Virus record (IMG/VR): IMGVR_UViG_3300032282_003481
Coordinates: 1 to 35,292 of that record
Length of the DNA stretch: 35,292 nucleotides
Direction: 5' to 3' (one strand)
DNA from: a virus
Made by a program: the position numbers and the translations under genes. This document shows, one piece after another, positions 23,487 to 30,930 of the stretch (its first letter is position 1; every line of letters starts with the position of its first letter). The notes under the pieces were generated by a model. That model made no database searches and had not been told where the DNA came from. It saw nothing but the letters and a program-made list of their open reading frames with translations.

Positions 23487-25252
23487 TACCGGCCACCATA
23501 GGTCTTGTCGTAGTACGCCGTCAGATCAGCATCCGAGACGCCGGGATTGGCCTTCCGAGCAGCCGCCAGGAACGCTTCCCTGGTCGGCGCAGCGGTCGGC
23601 GCAGCGGTCGGCGCAGCGGCCTTAGCCGGCGCAGGCGCGGCTGCTTTGGACCCCTTGTAGTAGGTGTCACGCACCCAGTCCTGCCAAGGCGCCCGCTTCG
23701 GGTTAGGAAGTCCGGCCGAGAACTTTTCCGGATCGGACGTATCGTAGATCGGGTTGGCCTTTTTATAGCGCGCCCACGCCTCGGCCATGCCGAACAGGGA
23801 ACCTCGGTTGGCCTGCGCCCAAGCGGTGGCGAACGCCTGCTGCTCTTGCTGAAGCTGGTTGTAGGCCGCCGCACGGCGCGCCAGCAAAGTGTTGGTCTCC
23901 ACGTCAGCCAACTTGTTCGGAACAGCCTTGGCGAGGCCGGCGTCTTCGTAGTTCGAGATGGCGCCGGGGGTGCGCGGCGACACCACCTTCATCGACTGCG
24001 TAAGGCTATCCATGGCCTGGATGTCCTTGGGCGGCACCACGCTGGACACTCGACCGACAACGGGGCCGGTCGCCGTGCGCTTATTTAGCGCCACAAACTG
24101 CGCCGCGTTGGTCGCCAGCTTGGCGCTGTCCGACACGTCCTGCTTAAGGACATCCAGTTCCTTTTGCGCGTCGGCAATGTACTTGTTGTACGCCTGCCCG
24201 CGCTGCGCGGGGGTGAGGCTCGGGCTGATCGGCGGCGGAACGTAAGGCACGCTCAGGCGGCGGGCCTCTTTGCGAGCCGCCGCATCAAGCTCTTCGGGGG
24301 ACTGCCCCGGAGCGTAATTCCACTTTTTGGTATCCGGGTTCAGCCGCTGCTCGCCGCCAAGACCTGTCGGGTCCATGCGCGTCGATTGCGCTGCGCCGGT
24401 GCCTTGCACTACGACGGGACCTTCGCCCGTTACCCGGAAGCTCTGCCCGGCGGCGTCGCCCGTAAAGCCCAGGGTTTTGCCAGGGACCACTTGGCCGACG
24501 TACCGCTTCCACAGCGCGCCTTCCGGCGCAGCCTCCTCCGTCGCGATGGTCGGCGGCGTCGTCATGGCCGGCGCCGCCATAGCCGCCAAAGGAGACGCGA
24601 GAGCACTTGCCGGTCGCGCAGCGCCGACCAGAGGGGCGGTGCCTGTCTGCGAAGGCTCGGCGCCCGGTCCACCAACGTTCGGCGTGCGCGAAATGGTCGG
24701 CGGCAACTCCGGATGATCGACGCTTTGCGTGATCGTGACGCCGCCCGGATACATGGCCGACTGCATGCGGCCCTTATCCTTGTGGTCCCAGTAGTTGACG
24801 GTGCCTTGGATCGGCGCGCCGTACTTGTTTTGCAGCGCGGCCATCTTGGCCGTGTAAACGTCCTGCGCCTTCTGCTCGTCCGACAGGATGTCGTAAAGCT
24901 TCACGTCGAGGCCGAGCATGTCGGCCAGCCGCTGGCGCTCGTCCGCGCGCTGCTGCGTCTTGTACGAGCCCATGGCCTCCGCGACGTTGGCGGCGGCCTC
25001 GCCCAGCGTACCCGTGCGAGTGGGCTTGCCGACGGCCGCCGCGAAGGCCAGCCACTTGGCCGACTTGTCGGGGCGGTAGTCCATTAGCCTTTGCTTGGTG
25101 CTCAGGATGCTCTGGGCGATGTCGGCTTGCGAGAGCGGCAGGCCAAGCGCTTTCGGCTTCACGGCCGGCGCGACCGCGAAGGTGTCTTCCTCGTCGTCCG
25201 GCACCGTGGTGGGATCGACGGCGAAGCTGTCGGTTTGCGAGAGCGTAGCCAT
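23486..25252 (-). CDS. Virion internal protein, unrecognised family
   Basis: A 588-residue protein between two other presumed internal virion proteins. The first 60 residues are acidic and disordered, with two (D/E)-x-F-A-V boxes. Residues 60-150 look helical (A-E-A-M-G-S-Y-K-T-Q-Q-R-A-D-E-R-Q-R-L-A). The middle is Pro/Thr/Gly-rich and the C-terminal third helical again, with an A-A-P-T repeat before the last 35 residues. No enzyme motif is visible. Gene order suggests an ejection protein of the T7 gp14-16 kind, though sequence similarity is not evident to me. ATG 25252 overlaps the upstream stop by one base. Confidence 0.6.
   Translation of the reverse strand: MATLSQTDSFAVDPTTVPDDEEDTFAVAPAVKPKALGLPLSQADIAQSILSTKQRLMDYRPDKSAKWLAFAAAVGKPTRTGTLGEAAANVAEAMGSYKTQQRADERQRLADMLGLDVKLYDILSDEQKAQDVYTAKMAALQNKYGAPIQGTVNYWDHKDKGRMQSAMYPGGVTITQSVDHPELPPTISRTPNVGGPGAEPSQTGTAPLVGAARPASALASPLAAMAAPAMTTPPTIATEEAAPEGALWKRYVGQVVPGKTLGFTGDAAGQSFRVTGEGPVVVQGTGAAQSTRMDPTGLGGEQRLNPDTKKWNYAPGQSPEELDAAARKEARRLSVPYVPPPISPSLTPAQRGQAYNKYIADAQKELDVLKQDVSDSAKLATNAAQFVALNKRTATGPVVGRVSSVVPPKDIQAMDSLTQSMKVVSPRTPGAISNYEDAGLAKAVPNKLADVETNTLLARRAAAYNQLQQEQQAFATAWAQANRGSLFGMAEAWARYKKANPIYDTSDPEKFSAGLPNPKRAPWQDWVRDTYYKGSKAAAPAPAKAAAPTAAPTAAPTREAFLAAARKANPGVSDADLTAYYDKTYGGR
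23582..23617 (-). repeat. Three perfect 12-base tandem units (A-A-P-T repeat)
   Basis: GGTCGGCGCAGC at 23582, 23594 and 23606 encodes three A-A-P-T units on the - strand. Perfect identity implies recent expansion. Confidence 0.85.
24852..24859 (+). repeat. GTGTAAAC word, copy 8
   Basis: Within CGTGTAAACG in a - strand virion gene, where it is read GTT-TAC-ACG (Val-Tyr-Thr). Confidence 0.7.
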
Positions 25253-26223
25253 TAGGAGAGCCCCTTAACCGCGCCGACGATGGACGCGATCTGTTGCAGC
25301 GTGGACGGCTGGTAGGCGCCGGGCACCTCGGTGCCGGTGCTGAGCGCCGCCTTGGGCACAGCCGCACCGACGCCTTGCAGCGCGGTAATAAGGCCCTGCT
25401 GCTGTTGCTGCGGGTACGCCTGCTGGCGCAGGAAGTCTTGGTACGCCGTGTCGAGGTTCTGCTGGTTCAGACCCTGCTGCTGAGCGCCGACCGCGCCAAG
25501 CGCACCGGCGCCGGTCAGACCAAGCTGCTGCGCTCGCTGCGCCAGCTCGGCCAACGTGCCGGCCTGCTGAAGCCCAGCGGCCGAGGCATAGGTGCCCAGT
25601 TGCCCGGCCGTGCCGGCGAGGGCAGCTTGCCGCGCCAGATCAGTCTGGGCGGCGCCCAGCGCGCCTTGGTAGCCCTGCGCCAGGGCCTGCGCCTGATTAG
25701 CGCTGATGCCCTCCATGGTGTCACGCACGCCACGACCGAACAGTTCGGCGTTGCGCGAGCCGCCATAGGTGCCGCCGCCGATGAACTTGTCGCGGATGCC
25801 CGGCAGGATTTGCTCTTGCAGGGTGCGGTTGCCCACCTCCCCGATGCGCCGCACGACGGCGTCGAGGTACGGGTTCATGTACTGGCCGACCTGCGTCGCG
25901 GACGACTGTCCGGCCTGCTGGAGGTACGGAGACGCCATGCCAATGCCCATGTACGGGCTGGCCTGCTGAGCCGCTTGCGCCGCCTGTTGAAGGCCGGGCT
26001 GGTACGCGGTGGCCGCCTGCGCCGTCTGCTCGAAAGCCTGCTGCTGCGGGGCAGTGAAGCCCGCGACGCGAGGACCCTCGTAGGTCTGGTACGGCTGCGC
26101 GGCGATGGCCTGCTGATTGGACAGCAGGTCCATGGCGTAGTTGGTGTACCAATCCGGAAGAACGACCTCCTCGGACTTGTAGGTCGGGACCGCAGCAACC
26201 GGATCGGCTGTCAAAAAGCCCAT
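25252..26223 (-). CDS. Gln/Ala-rich internal virion protein
   Basis: A 323-residue protein, very rich in Gln, Ala and Gly (Q-A-A-Q-A-A-Q-Q-A; G-L-Q-Q-A-G-T-L-A-E-L-A-Q-R-A-Q). It contains G-G-G-T-Y-G-G-S-R-N-A-E-L-F-G-R, a pattern I know from structural proteins of many podo- and siphoviruses that lie next to tail genes. It begins with Pro-rich, aromatic residues and then becomes almost all amphipathic helix. An internal core or ejection role fits the composition. No catalytic residues are evident. One-base overlaps with both neighbours show operon packing. Confidence 0.65.
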   Translation of the reverse strand: MGFLTADPVAAVPTYKSEEVVLPDWYTNYAMDLLSNQQAIAAQPYQTYEGPRVAGFTAPQQQAFEQTAQAATAYQPGLQQAAQAAQQASPYMGIGMASPYLQQAGQSSATQVGQYMNPYLDAVVRRIGEVGNRTLQEQILPGIRDKFIGGGTYGGSRNAELFGRGVRDTMEGISANQAQALAQGYQGALGAAQTDLARQAALAGTAGQLGTYASAAGLQQAGTLAELAQRAQQLGLTGAGALGAVGAQQQGLNQQNLDTAYQDFLRQQAYPQQQQQGLITALQGVGAAVPKAALSTGTEVPGAYQPSTLQQIASIVGAVKGLS

Positions 26224-27035
26224 TACGCACGTCCTCCAGACAGGTAGTCTTCGGGCTCCTTAGCATTAACGCTAAAGCGGCCGGCGGCCAAGTTTCGACC
26301 TTTGTGCTTGCGCACGTTTACACGCATCTTATCCAGCTTTTTGGCGCCGGCTTTGGACGAGCCGTCGCCCAGCAGGGCCACCGTCTCGGCGTCGATGACG
26401 TACTCGCCGTCGCTCAGCCGGGCAGGGATGTCGTCGCTGCGGCCGGTGCCCGGACCCTCGACGGCGAACTTGCGGATGTGGCCGCCTTCAGCCGCCTCGA
26501 CCGGAACCATGAGCGGGTTGACCGCGTAGTCGAAGAACGCCTCTTCGCCGCCACGCGGCGAGACGCCACGAGGGTTGATGGCGTAGCGGAGCCAGTCTTC
26601 GAGCGGCATGTTGACCGGACGACGGCCGAGCCGCATCCGCGACGCCGGCAGCTTGGCTCGGAACTTGGGCGAAAGCTGAGCGCGCAGGTCCGCAAGGCTG
26701 AGAGCGCCACCGCCACCACCGCCCGTGGGCGTGTTGCCGATCCCCGGAATGCCGGGCGTCGGAACAGGATACTCTGGGGGCGGCGTAGTCGTAGTAGGCG
26801 GAGGCGGAGGCGTGGTCTGCGGAGGCGTGGTCGAAGTCGTCGTAACGGTCGGAGTAGACGGCAGCGACGGCACTCCCGGCTGCGGGCGAGGAGCCTCCGA
26901 AGTCACACCGGAAAGGTCCGTGATGCCGGGCTGCGGGCGCGGAACCTCCGAAGTCACACCGGAAAGATCGGTCACGCCGGGCTGTTGGCGGGGGACCTCC
27001 GAAGTCACACCGGAGAGGTCCGTAATGCCGGGCAC
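26223..27035 (-). CDS. C-terminal part of a split virion protein (in-frame after a TGA)
   Basis: 270 codons in the same frame as the 628-codon gene upstream, separated from it only by TGA (27042-27044) and two sense codons. It opens with three 17-residue repeats (D-L-S-G-V-T-S-E-V-P-R-x-Q-P-G-x-T); the upstream gene ends in a diverged copy. A Pro/Thr linker follows. The C-terminal 110 residues include G-P-G-T-G-R-S-D-D-I-P-A-R-L-S-D-G-E-Y-V-I-D-A and L-D-K-M-R-V-N-V-R-K-H-K-G, a domain common at the ends of phage structural proteins. GTG 27035 has no Shine-Dalgarno, so translation would need reinitiation or TGA readthrough. It may be a gene split by a nonsense mutation or a programmed extension. 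Confidence 0.65.
   Translation of the reverse strand: MPGITDLSGVTSEVPRQQPGVTDLSGVTSEVPRPQPGITDLSGVTSEAPRPQPGVPSLPSTPTVTTTSTTPPQTTPPPPPTTTTPPPEYPVPTPGIPGIGNTPTGGGGGGALSLADLRAQLSPKFRAKLPASRMRLGRRPVNMPLEDWLRYAINPRGVSPRGGEEAFFDYAVNPLMVPVEAAEGGHIRKFAVEGPGTGRSDDIPARLSDGEYVIDAETVALLGDGSSKAGAKKLDKMRVNVRKHKGRNLAAGRFSVNAKEPEDYLSGGRA
26316..26323 (-). repeat. GTGTAAAC word (GTTTACAC on +), copy 9
   Basis: Read CGT-GTA-AAC-GTG (Arg-Val-Asn-Val) on the - strand, a different reading register from copies 7, 8 and 10. Confidence 0.7.
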
Positions 27036-27083
27036 GGGAGTTCAGGGCCGAGGAGCTTCAGCCGTGACCCCTTCAAGGGTCGA
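26868..27083 (-). repeat. 51-base tandem repeat array crossing a stop codon
   Basis: Three 51-base units at 26868-26918, 26919-26969 and 26970-27020 encode D-L-S-G-V-T-S-E-(V/A)-P-R-x-Q-P-G-x-x. A fourth, diverged unit (27021-27083, T-L-E-G-V-T-A-E-A-P-R-P) contains the TGA at 27042-27044. The array therefore spans the boundary of two annotated genes. Confidence 0.85.
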
Positions 27084-28928
27084 AACCGGACCCTGCCCCG
27101 CCCCCGTAACCGGGCTTAGCGATTGACCGCCGAAAAGGTTGATCGACGGCACGGACGGGAGAAGCGGTCGCGAAGCAAAAACATACGCCGGATCGACCGA
27201 GCCGGCGGGCGCACCGCCAAAAATGGCTCCTTTGACGCCGCCGAGGAGTTCTCCGCGAAGGCCTCCGACCGCGCGCCCGGCATCACCGATAGCGTTGACG
27301 ATAGGCCGGTTGATGCTTCCGAGAGTATCTATGCCCGTGTTCAGGCCAGAGTTTATGAAGTTCAACCCCTCGCTCATGCCCGGAACGAAGTCTGTCACCG
27401 CGTTGACGCCTTGCGCCACGTATTTGCCCGGCGCGTTCGCAACCTGTCGAATAACGTTGTTGGCGGGCAGCCTATCGAGAAGGTTGCCTGTAACCGCGCT
27501 GAGCACGCCTTGCTTAATGCCGCCACCAAGGGCTTCTCCGAACTTCTCGCCCGAAGCCAAACCGACCCCGGTGTTAGCCAGCGCCTGAAGACCAAACCGG
27601 CCGACAGCAGTGCCTAGCTGACCGCCAATGCCGAGGGCTGAACCGAGCCCGGCCAGCGGCGGAAACAGCGCACCGAGAACCAGCGGCGCCGCGAACTCGG
27701 CAATCGCCTTCATGATCGGGCTGCTGTAGTCGTGCTGATCGTTGGCTTGGGCCTGCCACTGCCCGGTAGACGGGTCTTCGGTCTCGATGGTCCAGGCAGC
27801 CTTCGTGCCCTTGTTTTGCGAGATGGCCGACGCTTGCTCAGCGGCCTTGGCCGCCGCTTCCGGTCCCGTGCCGCTGAACACGACTTTGCCCGTGGTGCTG
27901 TCCACGAGACGCACGTTCTGGCCCGGCGTGGCGGTCACAAAACGCGGGTCGCCGCCGTTGGTGAACGCCGTCGTCGTGACGGCAAAGCGGTTGGACAGCG
28001 GCGTGCCGCTGGCCGCCATGCGCTCGATGTCTTGCGCCGTAACACCAGCACGGAACGGGTTGTAGGCGTCGAGCGGCGCGGCGTTGGTGTTGGCGCCGCT
28101 CTGGGACGCCATGAAGCCCGTCATGTCGTTGACGTACTTCTGCGCCGCAGGAGACAGGCCGCTGGTGTCGATCAGGTTGCGGCCTTCCTTCGCACCGAAG
28201 TGCTCGTAGTGCCACTTGTAAAAGTCCTCCGGCGTCTGGAACCGGGGGTCCTTACCAACGAGCTTAGCGGCCTCGGCCTGGATGCCGGGGTCGTTGGCGG
28301 CGTATTGGCTCCAAATGTCGTTTGCAACAGCAAAGGTCGAAGGCACGCCGCCAGTCGGCGCGGCGCCGGCAGGCGGATTAACCGCAAAGGTGTTTGCCAG
28401 CGCGCCGCTGTCATACTTCTGATCGGCGCCCACCAGAGCGTTGTACGTCTCCGGTGAAACAACCTGACCGTTGAAGTACCGCTGCCCATCGGCGCCGATG
28501 CCGTAGGTCACGTTGGGGTTGGCGCCCCAGACCGAGAAGCCCGGTTGCGGAGCTTTATCCGGCAACTGAACGGACGCGGCCATCGGGGTCTGCGCCGCAG
28601 GCTCTTGCGCGGCGAGCATCTGTCCCGGCAGCGCGCGGCCCTCGCCGGCGCCGTACTGAGCGTAGTGCTGCTGCCCGAACACGCCGAAGTCCTGGCCCGA
28701 GCGCGCAGCGGCGTCGGCCAGATCGGGGTAGGCGTTGGTGTAGGCCGCCCAGTCCACGTTCTGAGGCGCCGGAGCCTGCTGCACGGCGAAGCTCTGCGCG
28801 GCCTCCGGGGCCTGCGGCTGCTGGACGGCGAAGTCCATGGTCGGCGCAGCAGCGGCCTGTTGCGCGGCGTAATCCGGCTGGCCGTCGTCGTACCAAGTGT
28901 CCGAATTGCCGTCGTATTGCATCACCAT
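27042..28928 (-). CDS. Virion protein with Y-P-D-L / H-Y-x-x-Y-G-x-x-E-G-R modules, N-terminal part
   Basis: A 628-residue protein. After a Gln/Ala/Pro-rich N-terminus it has two related modules: W-A-A-Y-T-N-A-Y-P-D-L with H-Y-A-Q-Y-G-A-G-E-G-R (about residues 59-105), and a later one with F-Y-K-W-H-Y-E-H-F-G-A-K-E-G-R-N-L (about residue 235). Such modules recur in phage and secreted bacterial proteins. Residues about 410-520 are Gly/Ala-rich and hydrophobic (F-A-A-P-L-V-L-G-A-L-F-P-P-L-A-G-L-G-S-A-L), suggesting membrane-active helices as in ejection proteins. It ends at a TGA inside a repeat array that continues in frame (see 26223-27035). ATGA overlap with the upstream gene. Confidence 0.65.
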   Translation of the reverse strand: MVMQYDGNSDTWYDDGQPDYAAQQAAAAPTMDFAVQQPQAPEAAQSFAVQQAPAPQNVDWAAYTNAYPDLADAAARSGQDFGVFGQQHYAQYGAGEGRALPGQMLAAQEPAAQTPMAASVQLPDKAPQPGFSVWGANPNVTYGIGADGQRYFNGQVVSPETYNALVGADQKYDSGALANTFAVNPPAGAAPTGGVPSTFAVANDIWSQYAANDPGIQAEAAKLVGKDPRFQTPEDFYKWHYEHFGAKEGRNLIDTSGLSPAAQKYVNDMTGFMASQSGANTNAAPLDAYNPFRAGVTAQDIERMAASGTPLSNRFAVTTTAFTNGGDPRFVTATPGQNVRLVDSTTGKVVFSGTGPEAAAKAAEQASAISQNKGTKAAWTIETEDPSTGQWQAQANDQHDYSSPIMKAIAEFAAPLVLGALFPPLAGLGSALGIGGQLGTAVGRFGLQALANTGVGLASGEKFGEALGGGIKQGVLSAVTGNLLDRLPANNVIRQVANAPGKYVAQGVNAVTDFVPGMSEGLNFINSGLNTGIDTLGSINRPIVNAIGDAGRAVGGLRGELLGGVKGAIFGGAPAGSVDPAYVFASRPLLPSVPSINLFGGQSLSPVTGAGQGPVSTLEGVTAEAPRP

Positions 28929-29161
28929 CAGACGGTCGCCTCAAGCATGGGGTAGGCGCGCATGGCCCACTCCCGCCAATCTTGGAACTGGTAAGGGTTC
29001 GGAATGTTGCGCTGGCTGTAGCCGTTGGCGACGCAGAACGCCTTGGCCCACTCCTGCCAGTTCGCCTCGTCCTCCAGCTTGCCGAACGACCACGCGTCGG
29101 TGACCGACAGGATGACGCTGTCGGCCCAGTCTCGGAGGCTCATGTTCCGGGGGTTGATCAT
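28928..29161 (-). CDS. Small Trp-rich virion-operon protein
   Basis: A 77-residue protein with eight or so Trp/Tyr residues in helical context (L-R-D-W-A-D-S-V-I-L; N-W-Q-E-W-A-K-A-F; F-Q-D-W-R-E-W-A-M). No known domain. It is locked between two virion genes by four-base overlaps at both ends, so it is probably a minor structural or assembly protein. Confidence 0.6.
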   Translation of the reverse strand: MINPRNMSLRDWADSVILSVTDAWSFGKLEDEANWQEWAKAFCVANGYSQRNIPNPYQFQDWREWAMRAYPMLEATV

Positions 29162-30930
29162 CCGATGACGGTCCCATCGCCGGGCTGAAGGTGCGCCAGA
29201 CAGACACCCATCTGGTAGTCACCTCCGATAACGTTGCTCTCGAACCGGAACCGTAGCTCGCGCCGCTGCTCCTTGAAGTATACGACTTGTTGCTGCGGGA
29301 TAGAAGGCGTCTGGACGATGGTCTTGATCTCGCCGTTCACCTCCGGCGAGCGGGCGTTGGCCCTGCCCCGGACCTGCACCGTCAGATCGCCGGACTGCAC
29401 GAAGTCGGGCTCCAGCATCAGCACCTGAAGCGCCTTGTTCGTCTGCGACATGGTCGGCAGCGACAGGTCGGCGGTCTCGAAGAACGACATGATCGGCTGG
29501 ATGTTCTGGCCGTCCACCTCGTCGGTCCCAACCTCGTGGACCCACAGTTTGTAGGGGTTGACGAAGGTGATGTCGAAGAGGGCGTCCGCGCCACCGCCAC
29601 CCGTCACGGACACCGGGTTGGTGGGCTCGGAGCTATAAGAGCCGGCGTTGGAGATTTCGACCGACGTGACCTCGCCCGTCAGGGTGTCGGTGCCGGTGAC
29701 GGTCAGTTGGACCGGAACGCCGTAGGCGCCGCCCTCGACGGTCAGCACGTCATTGACCGCGTAGCCGGTCCCGCCGTTGTCGATGGCGACATCGAAGGCC
29801 GCAGCCGGCTGAGGCTCGACGCCCGTCATCAGCGGCTTGCTAAAGACGGACGGGAAGATGCCGGCCGAGCGGCCCCCGTTCGGCAGTTCGAGGTCGTACC
29901 ACGTATTTTCGCGGACGTTGTAGATGATGGCGTTGGTGCATTCGGTGGCCTGCCCACGGGGGTAGCACCACCAGATTTCCCCGTAGCGGGGCACCTTCAC
30001 CGCGAACACCTTCTGCCGGTAGGCGAAGTTCAGCCCGTCGAAAAAGTAGTTAATATTCAGGTTGTTCTCGACCTCGCGCACGACGCCGTTGAACATCAGG
30101 AAGCGGTCCACGCCCAGCCAATAGAACACGCCGTCGTACTCGATGGGGCTGTTGGACGACAGGATGGACGACTGGGTGCTGAGCGTGTCGGCCTGGAAAA
30201 TCTGGTCGCCGCCGACGAAGGTCATGCGGATCAGGCTGTCGGCGCTCCAGAACAGGCCGGAGGGCGAGTTGCCGGGGCCGCCGCGCAGCGGCAGGCCGCG
30301 CACGATCTTCTGCGACGTGACGTAGGCGTCGCCCGAGCCGGCGCCGGTGAAGTCGGTCGGGTCGCCAGGAACCGACCACGCCACGTAGCCGTTGCTGCCG
30401 TAGATGAACGTGTACGGGTGCAGCGCCACGACGCCGCCCGTCGCGTTGCCGCCCATCGGGATGGCGATAGGCGTCAGCGGCGTGGTGTCGAACAGGTCGC
30501 CGTAGAAGACCTCGCCGCCCTCGCTGTTGCAGATGCAGCCGAGGTTGGGCGCCACCTGAGCGATGATCTGGTTGGCCGAGCCCAGCCCATCGTAGGTGAA
30601 CTGCCACATGTTCTGGTCGTTGGGCGTGAAGCCGCTGGCCGGCGTGCGGTCGCTGATCGGGCTCGTGTTGTAGGAGCCGTCGATATAGAAGCGCTCGACG
30701 TAGTTGGGCGACCCGCTGTGGATGTAGGTCAGGCTGTCCTGGGTGAACTCGCTAAGCTGCGTGCTCTGCTCCCGCAGGTACTTGTTGATCGAGCGGTAGC
30801 CGCCGATCTTGCGCGGCAGGCCGCGCTGGAACCGCACCCACTGCCCATCCACATAGTTGTCGCCCTCGAAGCGCGTGCCATCGCGCTTGATGCCGGGGAG
30901 CGACTTAATCTGGAGGATGTTTTCCGGCAT
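29158..30930 (-). CDS. Tail nozzle / packaged-DNA stabilisation-type protein
   Basis: A 590-residue virion protein. The opening L-P-G-I-K-R-D-G-T-R-F-E-G-D-N-Y-V-D-G-Q then R-G-L-P-R-K-I-G-G-Y-R-S-I is typical of the P22 gp10-like stabilisation and T7 gp12-like nozzle proteins, which begin with a G-x-x-R-D-x-T...N-x-x-x-x-G...K-x-x-G-Y pattern. The rest is beta-rich (many short V/T/Y strands), as in the beta-propeller of a nozzle. A Gly-rich segment at about residues 385-460 (D-N-G-G-T-G-Y-A-V-N-D-V-L-T-V) looks like an inserted beta domain. It would close the tail after DNA packaging. Gene order adaptor, fibre, nozzle supports this. Confidence 0.7.
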   Translation of the reverse strand: MPENILQIKSLPGIKRDGTRFEGDNYVDGQWVRFQRGLPRKIGGYRSINKYLREQSTQLSEFTQDSLTYIHSGSPNYVERFYIDGSYNTSPISDRTPASGFTPNDQNMWQFTYDGLGSANQIIAQVAPNLGCICNSEGGEVFYGDLFDTTPLTPIAIPMGGNATGGVVALHPYTFIYGSNGYVAWSVPGDPTDFTGAGSGDAYVTSQKIVRGLPLRGGPGNSPSGLFWSADSLIRMTFVGGDQIFQADTLSTQSSILSSNSPIEYDGVFYWLGVDRFLMFNGVVREVENNLNINYFFDGLNFAYRQKVFAVKVPRYGEIWWCYPRGQATECTNAIIYNVRENTWYDLELPNGGRSAGIFPSVFSKPLMTGVEPQPAAAFDVAIDNGGTGYAVNDVLTVEGGAYGVPVQLTVTGTDTLTGEVTSVEISNAGSYSSEPTNPVSVTGGGGADALFDITFVNPYKLWVHEVGTDEVDGQNIQPIMSFFETADLSLPTMSQTNKALQVLMLEPDFVQSGDLTVQVRGRANARSPEVNGEIKTIVQTPSIPQQQVVYFKEQRRELRFRFESNVIGGDYQMGVCLAHLQPGDGTVIG

